NCBI GenBank assembly: GCA_009664345.1
Contig: CP043547.1
Span: 5,980,709-6,044,708 of the forward strand
Origin: Planctomycetales bacterium 10988
GTDB taxonomy: Bacteria; Planctomycetota; Planctomycetia; Pirellulales; Pb10988
DNA length: 64,000 bases
Direction of reading: 5' to 3'
Made by a program: the position numbers and the translations under genes. Positions 27,321 through 36,428 of the stretch are shown one piece after another. The first letter of the stretch is position 1. Every line of letters starts with the position of its first letter. Under the pieces are notes generated by a model. It saw nothing but the letters and a program-made list of their open reading frames with translations, did not search any database and was not told the origin of the DNA.

Positions 27321-27362
27321 TCAAATAAAAAATGGCAGAGGAAGAAAGTCCCCTGCCATTTT
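27321..27362 (-). terminator. Terminator of the rplU transcript
   Basis: AAAATGGCAG (27329-27338) pairs with CTGCCATTTT (27353-27362). On the minus strand the hairpin runs into TTTTTTATTT. It lies about 90 bases past the rplU stop. Confidence 0.85.
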
Positions 27363-27451
27363 AAGCATTATCCGCTGTAAAGTGAATCAACTTTCTGAGA
27401 TCGAGAGGGTAGATATTCTCTAAACCCTTCTTCTCTCAATAGTTAGGAAGA

Positions 27452-27769
27452 CTAACCCAAGCTGATTGCACCGATTTTAACCAAGGTATATTTTTGGCGA
27501 TGACCTTGTTTCTTGCGATAGGTTTTACGACGACGGAACTTTTGGACCAAGATTTTCTTGTCACGAAAGGTTCCCAAAACGGTCGCGGTCACCGTGGCAC
27601 CAGAAAGATGCGGGGCGCCGAACTGAGGACCATCGTCACCAACGACGGTTAAAATTTTGTCGAAGGTCACTTCGTCGCCTTCGTTGGCATCGCTACGCAA
27701 ATCGATTGCAACTTCTTGTCCTTCTTCGACTTTCAGTTGCGTTCCACTGTCTTCAATAATGGCATACAT
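27452..27769 (-). CDS. rplU: 50S ribosomal protein L21
   Basis: L21 binds 23S rRNA in the large subunit. The 105-residue product starts MYAIIEDSGTQLKVEEG, as L21 does. It carries the VLGTFRDKKILVQKFRRRKTYRKKQGHRQ signature in two halves, with the basic RNA-binding stretch near 75-95, and ends LVKIGAISLG. A GGAG ribosome site lies 8 nt before the ATG. The leader (27770-27882) has a possible hairpin with TCTCCC and GGGAGA arms, which could be a regulatory structure. The rpmA gene (L27), which usually follows rplU, is not downstream: a terminator and a radical SAM gene come next. Confidence 0.97.
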   Translation of the reverse strand: MYAIIEDSGTQLKVEEGQEVAIDLRSDANEGDEVTFDKILTVVGDDGPQFGAPHLSGATVTATVLGTFRDKKILVQKFRRRKTYRKKQGHRQKYTLVKIGAISLG

Positions 27770-27882
27770 AAGAATTACTCCGTCACGAACCAGAGTCTCC
27801 CTTGGCCCTGGCAACGGCGGACGGGAGAGTTAGGGTAAAAAATTGTTGATCGAACCAAGTTAAAGCGACTCAGTGTACTCAT

Positions 27883-29511
27883 TTAAACCTTGGTTGTCGA
27901 GGGTTCAGAGGCATGAAATTTAATTTCTCTTGCCATCGCATCCCAGGCTTTGAGGACGAAATGCTCAGGCCAGACATTTGCTTTGCCGACGATTTCGACC
28001 CACATATTGCCTTGTTGTTCGAGCGTAGCCAAATCTTGCCGTTTGCGATTATTGAGATAGCTGGCTACTTCTTCATGAACTTCGATCACAACACGATCGA
28101 CGTTCTCATGGGCCAGGCCACTCATCAGAATTCGCAAGACATCCACGCCCATGCTTTCGGGGGTTTTCACGACGCCGGTACCACGGCAGCAGGGACATTC
28201 GCGATAAAGCGAGCTTTTCAAGCTGGGACGAATCCGCTGCCGGGTCATTTCGACCAAGCCAAATGGGCTGGTGCGGAGAATCTTCGTTCTTGCCCTATCT
28301 CGTTTGACTGCTTCACGTAAGGACTTTTCGACCGAGCGGCGATGTTTCTCTTTCCGCATGTCGATAAAGTCATTGACGACGACCCCGCCCAGGTCACGCA
28401 ATCGCAGTTGTCGGGCGATTTCCTTCGCGGCAGCCATATTCAAATGGTAAGCGGTTTCCTCGGCGTTTCCGTTTTCGCTGCGGAAATTTCCACTGTTCAC
28501 ATCGATTGCGACAAGGGCTTCGGTCTGATCAATAACAATCGAACCGCCGTGCTTGAGGGGAACTTCGCGTTGATTGATCCGGGCGATTTCTTCCTCGATC
28601 GAATACTTGTGATAAAGCGGGTCTTTGCCATCATAAAGATGGAGCCGATTCACATAACGGGGCATGACGAGTTGGAGAAATTCCTTGGCTCGATTGTAGG
28701 CACCCTCTTCATCGACTTGGATCGAATCAACCTCCGCAGTGAAAACATCCCGAATCGTGCGAATGATCATATCGCTCTCTTCGTAGATATCGACCGGGGC
28801 GGATTGCGTTTTGATTCGCCGAACAATGACTCGCCACAAACGGAGCAAGTAGGCCATATCGCGGGCGAGTTCTTTCCGAGAACGATCCGCGCCGGCCGTT
28901 CGGACAATGAACCCAAGTCCTTTAGGAGGATCGAGTTCCAGCATGATCTCCCGCATTTTTTTACGGACGTCTTCGTCTTCGATTTTACGAGAAACGCCGA
29001 CGCGGCCGAGAGCAGGCATCAGAACGAGATAGCGGCCGGGGATGCTGATATAGGTCGAAAGGGTCGGGCCTTTGGTTCCGATTCCTTCCTTAATGACTTG
29101 TACTAAAACTTCATCGCCACGGCGGAAGATCTCTTGGATCGGGGGTTTGAAGCGAGGACGAATTCCTCCACGCATGGGACGACCTCGTTGTGGGCGTTCG
29201 TCCCCATCATCCGAATCGTCATCATTCTGATTCGCATGGGCTTGAATCTCTTCAAGTGGGTAACCCCCTTGGCGGAAATATCTAGGTTCAACATCGCTAA
29301 TATGCAAGAATCCATTCCGCCCGACGCCGAAATCGACGAAGGCCGCTTGGATACTTGGTTCAAGATTAACGATCTTTCCTTTATAGATATTACCGACGTA
29401 ATTTTCTTGACCGATTCGCTCGGTATACAGTTCTTCGAGGACATGATCCTCGACAATCGCTACACGGATCTCTTCAGGTTGCCGTGCATTGATGAGCATT
29501 TCGCATTTCAT
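27883..29511 (-). CDS. rng: Ribonuclease E/G family endoribonuclease
   Basis: RNase E/G enzymes cleave single-stranded AU-rich RNA and process rRNA and mRNA. The 542-residue protein has an N-terminal S1-like domain (GNIYKGKIVNLEPSIQAAFVDFGVGRNGFLH). A low-complexity Asp-rich then Arg/Gly-rich insert lies within that domain at about 92-125. The catalytic core contains VAIDVNSGNF and NDFIDMRKEKHR, whose aspartates bind Mg2+. The Zn-link CPCCRGTG follows in the last third. It lacks the long C-terminal degradosome scaffold of RNase E. GGAGGAG precedes the ATG by 7 nt. It lies between the DUF2344 gene and rplU, a common arrangement in many bacteria. Confidence 0.93.
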   Translation of the reverse strand: MKCEMLINARQPEEIRVAIVEDHVLEELYTERIGQENYVGNIYKGKIVNLEPSIQAAFVDFGVGRNGFLHISDVEPRYFRQGGYPLEEIQAHANQNDDDSDDGDERPQRGRPMRGGIRPRFKPPIQEIFRRGDEVLVQVIKEGIGTKGPTLSTYISIPGRYLVLMPALGRVGVSRKIEDEDVRKKMREIMLELDPPKGLGFIVRTAGADRSRKELARDMAYLLRLWRVIVRRIKTQSAPVDIYEESDMIIRTIRDVFTAEVDSIQVDEEGAYNRAKEFLQLVMPRYVNRLHLYDGKDPLYHKYSIEEEIARINQREVPLKHGGSIVIDQTEALVAIDVNSGNFRSENGNAEETAYHLNMAAAKEIARQLRLRDLGGVVVNDFIDMRKEKHRRSVEKSLREAVKRDRARTKILRTSPFGLVEMTRQRIRPSLKSSLYRECPCCRGTGVVKTPESMGVDVLRILMSGLAHENVDRVVIEVHEEVASYLNNRKRQDLATLEQQGNMWVEIVGKANVWPEHFVLKAWDAMAREIKFHASEPSTTKV

Positions 29512-29621
29512 AGGCGTACTCCTCCAACGGAAGAGTCGTTAAGAAACGCATCGTTTGCATCAGAGGCCTCCGCTTGCTTCGCACAAGTCGGGAGGGAGGC
29601 GAGATATTTCGGAAGGAATGA

Positions 29622-30260
29622 CTAGGCATGAGCTTTTTCCAACTCCACTTCGGTTCGGGTCAAGAAGATCCCGGTTTGTTCCAAAGAATCCAAGCCGATC
29701 GCGGCGAGAATTTCTCGGGGACGTGCGGTTCCTTGACGAGACACCTTGAAGATCATTTTTAACATGGAATCTTCAAGGCCTAGAGACTGCACGGGAGCGC
29801 GAAGATCGACTTTTTTCTGATTATCTTCACGCACGATCCAATATTCCGATTCCTTTAAAAATCGTTCAATGGCCGCTTGCAGCTCAGCCTGCGGGATGCT
29901 GGAGGCATCAATTTCATAAGTCACCCGAACTACTTGTGCCTTGGCTTCTTGGGGAGCAATTGTTTCGACGGACGTAAATTCCAAACCTGGCGGAGCATGT
30001 TTCTCCAGGGTGCGGGCAAGTTGCTCGTCTTCCCAAGTGTCTGCCAGTTCCAATTCCATTACCTCGTCTCGACCGGCGACTCCAACAGCAAGCGCAAGTG
30101 GGAAACTGATCTTTGGCTTCGGACGGAATCCTTGACTCATCGCCAATTGGATTTCCGCCCGACGGAATAGCCGATCCATGGACCGCATAAGGTCCCGGTG
30201 GCTGATCAGTCGTAGATCACCCTCTTTTCGAAAACGGATGCGTACTCTTTGTCGACTCAT
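29622..30260 (-). CDS. TIGR03936/DUF2344 radical SAM-associated protein
   Basis: The 212-residue protein opens RQRVRIRFRKEGDLRLISHRDLMR, followed by FRRAEIQLAMSQGFRPKPKISFP and ALAVGVAGRDEVMELEL. This is the conserved core of the DUF2344 (TIGR03936) family. Members are normally fused to or next to a TIGR03960 radical SAM protein; none is upstream here. The biochemical role is not established. It is 110 bases upstream of the RNase E/G gene on the same strand, matching the usual gene order. Confidence 0.85.
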   Translation of the reverse strand: MSRQRVRIRFRKEGDLRLISHRDLMRSMDRLFRRAEIQLAMSQGFRPKPKISFPLALAVGVAGRDEVMELELADTWEDEQLARTLEKHAPPGLEFTSVETIAPQEAKAQVVRVTYEIDASSIPQAELQAAIERFLKESEYWIVREDNQKKVDLRAPVQSLGLEDSMLKMIFKVSRQGTARPREILAAIGLDSLEQTGIFLTRTEVELEKAHA

Positions 30261-30974
30261 AGATGATTTTGTCGGTCTTCCCCAGGGAGGAAACCGTCAA
30301 GACAACACAAACTTGTATGCTTAAATAAACGACTGATGACTTCAGAAACGTTGGCATCGGCTGCCGCTTTCTAAAATCACACAGTTCGCAACGACCTCGC
30401 GTAGAGCTGGCGGACAATGCTGCGAGCGGAAAGTACACCCATGACGGTGCAGGCCAACTCGACTTGTCCGAGCCACTACAATATGTTTCTGCCCAAAATT
30501 TTCATTTTGATACCCGGAATCCATTTCATGATTCATCATGAACCTTTACCATTCATGATGCGACTTATCCTCATGACGTGAGGAAGTTCGCCTGGATATC
30601 TTGATTGTTCGCCATCGTCGGGCGAACGGAGCGATTCTCTTTCAAGCCGCTCTCGCGATTGCGTTGCTAACGAACGAACTCGTTTTGTTTCCGGTTCTCT
30701 TTAGGATAACCTAGCAGGGCTGGTTTCCGGTAGACCGAAACGAAGCCGAGTTCTCAATCTCTTTCATTTTCTTTTCGTTCTAGTTTGATCTTTTTAATAT
30801 AACTATCACTTATATCATATCTTAGGTCAATGGAGTAAAGCCAAATAGTCGCAAGAAAAATTCGTCGTCAGCGGAAAATTCTTGCCTTGATGGCCGGCGA
30901 GAGGAAAACCCGTCTCTCTTCGAGAAATTTCGGGTCACTTCTTGCTCTCCAGTCCATGAAAGGGGCCGCTTTTC
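30261..30974. other. Divergent intergenic region
   Basis: About 710 bases between the DUF2344 gene and pncB, which point away from each other. I see no gene; a minus-strand frame at the left has no ribosome site and odd composition. Several CATGAT/ATCATG-type short repeats occur at about 30525-30560. Promoters for both flanking genes must lie here, but none stands out. Confidence 0.5.
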
Positions 30975-32405
30975 ATGAGTATTCTATCTCAACTCTACCA
31001 TTCATCCCAGAAGCAGTCGCTTAGTCTTTTAACCGATTTTTATCAGATCACGATGGCTTATGCGTATTGGAAGCAACAACGCCAGCAACAAGAGGTCGTT
31101 TTCCATCTTTTCTTCCGTACGTGTCCCTTCCAAGGGGGGTATGTCTTGGCTTGTGGAATGGAAGAAGTCATTGAATATATCACCAATTGGGAATTTTTAC
31201 CGGAGGACCTCGGTTATTTGCGATCGCTTCGTGGCAATAACGGGGCCGCACTCTTCGAAGAGGACTTTTTGAAAGATTTGGGGAAAGTTCGTTTCACTGG
31301 ACAGTTGGCGATGGTCCCCGAAGGGACGCCGATTTTCCCTAATGAACCGATCTTGCGAATCCAAGGGCCGTTATGGCAATGCCAGCTTCTTGAAACGCCA
31401 CTTTTGAATATGGTGAATTTTCAATCCTTGATTGCAACGAAAGCGGCCCGGATCTGCCAAGCAGCCGAAGGGGATGCCGTGATCGATTTCGGTTTGCGGC
31501 GGGCACAAGGTTTTGACGGGGGACTTTCCGCGTCAAGGGCTGCCTTCATTGGAGGATGCCAAGGAACTTCGAATGTCCTGGCCGGGAAATTTTTGGACAT
31601 TCCCGTCAAAGGAACGCACGCCCATAGCTGGATCATGTCTTTTGAAGATGAACTAGAAGCCTTCCGGAACTATGCGGAAGCGATGCCTCAGCAAAGCCTT
31701 TTTCTTGTCGATACTTATGACACCATCGAAGGGGTTCGCAAAGCAATTCGCGTGGGTCAAGAACTCAGCGAAAAGGGACATGAATTGATGGGGATTCGCC
31801 TCGATTCCGGCGACCTGGTTGAGCTTAGCAAGGAATCGCGGAAACTCCTAGATGAAGCCGGTTTTCCTGAGGCGAAAATCTTGGCAAGTAATGATCTGGA
31901 CGAATATCGAATCCAAGGGATCAAGCAAGCCGGTGGAAAGATCGATCTCTGGGGGGTCGGCACCCGGCTCGTCACGGCTTATGATCAACCTGCCCTCGGT
32001 GGGGTTTACAAACTTGGTAGCATCCGCAAAGGGGAACATGACTGGCACGACTGCCTCAAACTCTCCGCGGATAGCATCAAATCCACCAATCCCGGTATGC
32101 AACAAGTCCGCCGCTTCGTCGAGAATGGCCAATTTCAAAAAGATGTCCTCTACGATATTCGCGACGAAGAGACGTGGCCGGAATCAAGCTTCGACCTCTT
32201 GCAGCCGGTCCTTCAAGATGGTGCCCAGGTCTATCAATCGTCTAGCATACGGGAAGTCCAGGAATACGCACGTGAACAACTGGGGCAACTTCCCCAAGAT
32301 GTGAAAGCGTTCAAAGTAGAGAACGATTATCCCGTGGAGCTTTCCTCTTCTCTCCTCGAACGCAAACGGAAACTGACCGAAGCACTGCTCGCCAAATCTC
32401 CTTAA
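30975..32405 (+). CDS. pncB: Nicotinate phosphoribosyltransferase
   Basis: The enzyme joins nicotinate to PRPP to form nicotinate mononucleotide in NAD salvage. The 476-residue protein begins with SLLTDFYQITMAYAYWK, the family start that includes the DxYQ(I/L)TM substrate-site motif. It continues with FHLFFRTCPFQGGYVLACG, then DFGLRRAQGFDGGLSASRAAFIGGC in the PRPP region. Next come GTHAHSWIM and IRLDSGDL, typical of the longer bacterial type. GAAAGGGG lies about 10 nt before the ATG. It appears to be a single-gene unit with 200 bases before the next gene. Confidence 0.95.
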   Translation: MSILSQLYHSSQKQSLSLLTDFYQITMAYAYWKQQRQQQEVVFHLFFRTCPFQGGYVLACGMEEVIEYITNWEFLPEDLGYLRSLRGNNGAALFEEDFLKDLGKVRFTGQLAMVPEGTPIFPNEPILRIQGPLWQCQLLETPLLNMVNFQSLIATKAARICQAAEGDAVIDFGLRRAQGFDGGLSASRAAFIGGCQGTSNVLAGKFLDIPVKGTHAHSWIMSFEDELEAFRNYAEAMPQQSLFLVDTYDTIEGVRKAIRVGQELSEKGHELMGIRLDSGDLVELSKESRKLLDEAGFPEAKILASNDLDEYRIQGIKQAGGKIDLWGVGTRLVTAYDQPALGGVYKLGSIRKGEHDWHDCLKLSADSIKSTNPGMQQVRRFVENGQFQKDVLYDIRDEETWPESSFDLLQPVLQDGAQVYQSSSIREVQEYAREQLGQLPQDVKAFKVENDYPVELSSSLLERKRKLTEALLAKSP

Positions 32406-32609
32406 CGGGAGGTTTCCCTGCTTTCACGGCAAAAAGTCGAAGAAAACAAAAGCTTTTCGTTGGAAACTGCTGCGCTACTAGTTTCCCTTGATAGCATGGA
32501 TTACACTATCCGATCGTATATCGCATCAAGAGTTGTTTGCGCGTAAGACCTTTGTCGAGCGTCTGCGTTTTGCTATCATTTTCCCCCACCTGATTTGAGT
32601 GCCCACCCC

Positions 32610-32840
32610 ATGAATAAAGTGGTTTGGGGTTTAATCCTTCTCCTGGTGATTATCCGGAACGACTACTGGTTCTGGGGTGATTCCACCTTGGTGTTTGGAT
32701 TTATACCCATCGGACTTTTTTATCAAGCATGCATTTCTCTCGCGGCCGGCGTCCTCTGGTATATGGCGACCATCTATTGTTGGCCCACTGATTTAGTGGA
32801 AGAAACGAAAGAAGCCATTCAGGAGGAACCAGCTCAATGA
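32610..32840 (+). CDS. DUF3311-like small membrane subunit of symporter
   Basis: The 76-residue protein has two hydrophobic helices (VVWGLILLLVIIRNDYW and LFYQACISLAAGVLWYMATI) and an acidic tail. It is like the small DUF3311 proteins encoded just before sodium:solute symporters. The PHDFW-like patch of that family reads NDYWFWGD here. The start is the ATG at 32610; an earlier GTG at 32595 lacks support. Its stop overlaps the symporter start by 4 bases (ATGA), so translation is coupled and the two probably form one complex. Confidence 0.75.
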   Translation: MNKVVWGLILLLVIIRNDYWFWGDSTLVFGFIPIGLFYQACISLAAGVLWYMATIYCWPTDLVEETKEAIQEEPAQ

Positions 32841-34855
32841 CACAACTTTATATTATTGGGGGTTATCTTGTCCTCCTCTTAATGTTAGGTCTGTTTTCGA
32901 ACCGGCTGTTTAAGGGAACGAGTAAAGACTATATGTTGGCCAGTCACTCGATTGGTCCGTTTCTCTTGTTGATGTCGCTCTTTGGAACGACCATGACGGC
33001 CTTCGCCCTGGTTGGTTCTACGGGGGAAGCCTTCACCGAAGGGATCGGCGTCTATGGGATGTTGGCCTCTTCTAGCGGGATCATTCACTCACTGTGTTTC
33101 TTCCTGATCGGGATTCGTTTGTGGAGTTTTGGCCGTCGCTATGGCTATACCACGCAAATTCAATTCTTCCGCGATCGATTGGAGAACGAAGGGATCGGTC
33201 TGTTGCTCTTTCCGATTCTTGTCGGGTTGGTCATTCCTTATCTTTTGATTGGTGTTCTCGCCGCTGGAGCAGTGATCAATGGCGTAACGATCGGGGCCTT
33301 CGATACGGCTTTTGCACGATATGACTTTGGGGTTCCGCCGTGGTTGGGTTCCCTGGTCATTAGCGTAATCGTTTTGCTTTATGTGTTCTTCGGAGGGATG
33401 CGGGGAACCGCCTGGGCGAATGCCTTCCAAACGATGGTCTTCATGGTTTTGGGGATTGTTACCTTCTTCATTATCTCCAATCAAATCGGTGGCGTCCAAG
33501 CCGCGAGCGAAGCCGTTCTCGAAAAGCATCCGAGTAAAATGATGCGGGAGGTTCCTCCCGAGGAACATGCCACCTACGAAGAAGAATTTGAGCGGTGGGA
33601 AGTTGTTGCCAAATACAACTGGGCCAAGAATCAACCAGAGTTCGCCCCGGAGATTAAAGCGGCCCTCACGGAAGAGAAAGAAAAAGAGTTCGCGGATGAG
33701 GCGGCTTCCCGCCCGGGTCCTCCTTTCATGCGGCCCTTCATTCAAGAGGCCCTCGAAGCGGAATATGCGAAAGAACAAGGCTTGTTGAATCTTTCGCCCG
33801 AACAAACGCAGATCGCGAAGATCGAGCAAGACGACCGGATTCTTCCTCCGGAAGGTCAACGTGCTGCAGATTGGGTCAACCTGCCACTGGCTCACTTTGC
33901 CCAAAGCGATGATTGGGTCAAAGAGGCCTTGACTACGTATGCCGACGAGATCGGTCATGTCCGTTTGGAGGAGAACAAGATCACACGCAATGCGGCCTTG
34001 GGTCGCTATCGTGTCACGCACTGGGCTCCACAAGAACCGGAACGAATGAGTTTCCTTTTGTTTGTGACCTACTTGCTGATTCCGTTTTCAGTGGGGATGT
34101 TCCCTCACTTGTTCCAACACTGGCTGACCGCGAAGAGTGCAGGTTCTTTCAAACTCCCGGTGGTGGCCCATCCGATCTTTATCATGATTGTATGGGTGCC
34201 GTGTGTGCTCCTTGGGGTTTGGGCGACGTCCGCGACTTATCCAGGAACAGAACGACTCATCATTCCCCCACATTTTCCCGCCAATGCCGTGCTTGCTCGG
34301 ATGGTGAGTGAGTTGACGGATGATGTTCTGGCCGGATTCCTCACCGCTGGCGTCTTGGCAGCGATTATGTCTTCGCTCGATAGTCAGTTCCTCGCGATCG
34401 GGACGATGTTCACAACGGACATTGTGACCCACTACACCGGAGAAGACCGCTTCACGGATCGGCAAAAAGTTTGGCTCGCCCGCGGCTTTGTCATCCTGAT
34501 CGTGGCGGTGACCTATGGTTGCAGCCTTTTTGAACCTCGCCGCGTCTTCATTCTCGGGGTGTGGTGCTTCAGTGGCTTTTCCAGTTTATTTCCGCTGGTA
34601 TTTGCGGCGGTTTATTGGAAAAGGCTGACGGCAGCCGGGGCCTATGCAGGTGCCTTGGCGGCGATCATCAGTTGGTTATGGCTCTTTGCCGATTCCAACT
34701 TTGGTCTGGATGCCGAATACACTTTCTTTGGCATGATGCCGGTCGTTCCGATGGTCGCAGCCGCCATTGTCGCGATGGTCTTGGTGTCCTTAGTCACCAA
34801 ACCGCCGAGCCAAGCCACGATTGATAAGTTCTTTGCCCTGGAAGCAGAAAAATAG
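32837..34855 (+). CDS. Sodium:solute symporter family protein with large soluble insert
   Basis: The 672-residue protein has the SSS-family N-terminal half: about six membrane segments with LASHSIGPFLLLMSLFGTTMTAFALVGSTGEA, which holds the sodium-site helix. It also has GGMRGTAWANAFQT near 185. A hydrophilic insert of about 175 residues follows (225-400), rich in Glu/Lys/Pro (for example PEFAPEIKAALTEEKEKEF). The remaining helices, with AGVLAAIMSSLDSQFLAIGTM, then resume. The substrate is unknown. Normal family members run near 480-550 residues, so the insert accounts for the extra length. It is translationally coupled to the DUF3311-like gene. Confidence 0.88.
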   Translation: MTQLYIIGGYLVLLLMLGLFSNRLFKGTSKDYMLASHSIGPFLLLMSLFGTTMTAFALVGSTGEAFTEGIGVYGMLASSSGIIHSLCFFLIGIRLWSFGRRYGYTTQIQFFRDRLENEGIGLLLFPILVGLVIPYLLIGVLAAGAVINGVTIGAFDTAFARYDFGVPPWLGSLVISVIVLLYVFFGGMRGTAWANAFQTMVFMVLGIVTFFIISNQIGGVQAASEAVLEKHPSKMMREVPPEEHATYEEEFERWEVVAKYNWAKNQPEFAPEIKAALTEEKEKEFADEAASRPGPPFMRPFIQEALEAEYAKEQGLLNLSPEQTQIAKIEQDDRILPPEGQRAADWVNLPLAHFAQSDDWVKEALTTYADEIGHVRLEENKITRNAALGRYRVTHWAPQEPERMSFLLFVTYLLIPFSVGMFPHLFQHWLTAKSAGSFKLPVVAHPIFIMIVWVPCVLLGVWATSATYPGTERLIIPPHFPANAVLARMVSELTDDVLAGFLTAGVLAAIMSSLDSQFLAIGTMFTTDIVTHYTGEDRFTDRQKVWLARGFVILIVAVTYGCSLFEPRRVFILGVWCFSGFSSLFPLVFAAVYWKRLTAAGAYAGALAAIISWLWLFADSNFGLDAEYTFFGMMPVVPMVAAAIVAMVLVSLVTKPPSQATIDKFFALEAEK

Positions 34856-34952
34856 CGTCCGGAAAAGTTACGCTCTCTACGTCTTCTCCCAGCCTCTCCT
34901 TTTCGGTTTCGCCAGGAGTCAAGCAAAGGAGTCATCAGCGATAAGCTCTGTG

Positions 34953-34993
34953 CCCGACTCACTTCGTCTCTATAATAGGATGAAGTGAGCGGG
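34953..34993. promoter_or_regulatory. Inverted repeat enclosing a TATAAT box
   Basis: CCCG-A-CTCACTTC (34953-34965) pairs with GAAGTGAG-CGGG (34982-34993), leaving one bulged base. The 16 nt between them hold TATAAT at 34971-34976. It lies 60-100 bases before the glycosyltransferase start, so it may be a promoter within an operator. No good -35 box is seen and no T-run follows. Confidence 0.45.
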
Positions 34994-35054
34994 TATCGGT
35001 GTGTTGGAAAAACCGAGATCGAAACGAATCTCCTGCAAAGAAGAGTGACAATCC

Positions 35055-36389
35055 ATGAAAATTGCCTACATTTCGGCAGGAGCAGGCGGGATGATCTGCG
35101 GGAATTGCCTGCATGACAATGCTTTGGCGAGCGCCCTCCTCCAACTTGGGCAAGATGTGATCTTGGTTCCGATCTATACCCCGCTACGAACCGATGAGGT
35201 CAATGTCAGCCTCAATCGCGTTTTCTTCGGCGGAATCAATGTCTTCTTGCAACAGAAGTCTTCTTTTTTCCGGCATACGCCTTGGTTTCTGGATCGGATT
35301 CTCGATTCGCCGGCACTGATCCGCTCGATGATGTCTCGCAGTGTCAGCGTCGATGCGGAAGACCTCGGGGCCTTGGCGGTTTCTGTTTTAAAGGCCGAAG
35401 ATGGCAATCAACGCAAAGAAGTGTTGAAACTTTGTGCTTGGTTGCGGAATGACGTTCGCCCTGACATTGTGCATCTTTCGAATATTCTGCTCTCCGGCTT
35501 TGCTCGCGAAATTAAACGGGAATTAAATGTCCCGGTCGTTTCCACCCTCTCTGGCGAAGAATTGTTCCTCAAAAATCTCAAGGAGCCCCACACCTCGCAA
35601 GCAGAAAATCTCCTGAAAGATCGAACCCAGGACCTGGATGCGTTGGTTTCGCTCAGCCATTTTTATGCGCATCACATGGAAGATCTGTTGGGGATACCCG
35701 ATGAAAAAGTCGTGGTCATTGAACATGGAATCAACCTCGATGGACATCACATCAACCGTTCTGAAAGCACGAAAGAAACCCACCGTATCGGCTACTTAGC
35801 CCGGATTTCCCCGGAGAAAGGTTTGCATCTGTTGCTGGAGGCTTTAAAAATTCTCAGCAAGCAAGCGGACCTGCCCCGCGTTGAAGTCCGGGTGGCGGGG
35901 TACTTGGGCAAGTCCGATCAGCCTTATATGGATGAAATCCAACAACATGCCGACGAGGCGGGACTGGGCGATCATTTTGTTTACGAAGGCGAGCTGACTT
36001 TGGAAGAGAAGATTCGCTTCTATCAATCGTTGGATAGTTTCTGTCTGCCGACGGTTTTTCCTTCGAGCAAAGGGCTTTCAGTCATTGAAGCGTGGGCCAA
36101 TGGCATTCCGGCGGTGGTGCCCGATCACGGTTCTTTCTCCGAAATGATCGCGGATACCGGAGGCGGATTGCTTTTCGAGCCACATAACGCCGAGAGTCTT
36201 GCGAGTAAATTGCGAGAATTGATTCTCGATCCTGACTCTGCCCGATCGCTTGGAGAAAAGGGGCACGAAGCCGTTCATGATCGTTACACTGCCGCGGAAA
36301 TGGGTAAGCGGACGCTTCAACTTTATGAAAGCCTTTTGGATCAACAACAAGCTGCCCGAACGGAATCCAAGCTGCCTACCTCCTCTTAA
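35055..36389 (+). CDS. Glycosyltransferase family 4
   Basis: GT4 enzymes move a sugar from a nucleotide donor with retention, usually to cell-envelope lipids or polysaccharides. The 444-residue GT-B protein has an N-terminal acceptor half (KIAYISAGAGGMICGNCLHDNALA) and a linker VVVIEHGINLDGHH. Its donor half contains RIGYLARISPEKGLHLLLEAL and SSKGLSVIEAWANGIPAVVPDHG. In the family E-x7-E motif the second Glu is present, but the first position is Ser (SSKGLSVIE), a small departure. AAGAAGAG lies about 9 nt before the ATG. It heads a run of three closely spaced genes with a thioesterase and a prenyltransferase-like gene. Confidence 0.88.
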   Translation: MKIAYISAGAGGMICGNCLHDNALASALLQLGQDVILVPIYTPLRTDEVNVSLNRVFFGGINVFLQQKSSFFRHTPWFLDRILDSPALIRSMMSRSVSVDAEDLGALAVSVLKAEDGNQRKEVLKLCAWLRNDVRPDIVHLSNILLSGFAREIKRELNVPVVSTLSGEELFLKNLKEPHTSQAENLLKDRTQDLDALVSLSHFYAHHMEDLLGIPDEKVVVIEHGINLDGHHINRSESTKETHRIGYLARISPEKGLHLLLEALKILSKQADLPRVEVRVAGYLGKSDQPYMDEIQQHADEAGLGDHFVYEGELTLEEKIRFYQSLDSFCLPTVFPSSKGLSVIEAWANGIPAVVPDHGSFSEMIADTGGGLLFEPHNAESLASKLRELILDPDSARSLGEKGHEAVHDRYTAAEMGKRTLQLYESLLDQQQAARTESKLPTSS

Positions 36390-36428
36390 CCAACTGACTT
36401 CCCTTAAGAAATCTAAAGGAATATCTGC

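Noticed and set aside
28342-29106. 254-codon frame antisense to the RNase E/G gene
   Set aside because: Long but entirely opposite a conserved gene; its composition mirrors the codon bias of the real gene.
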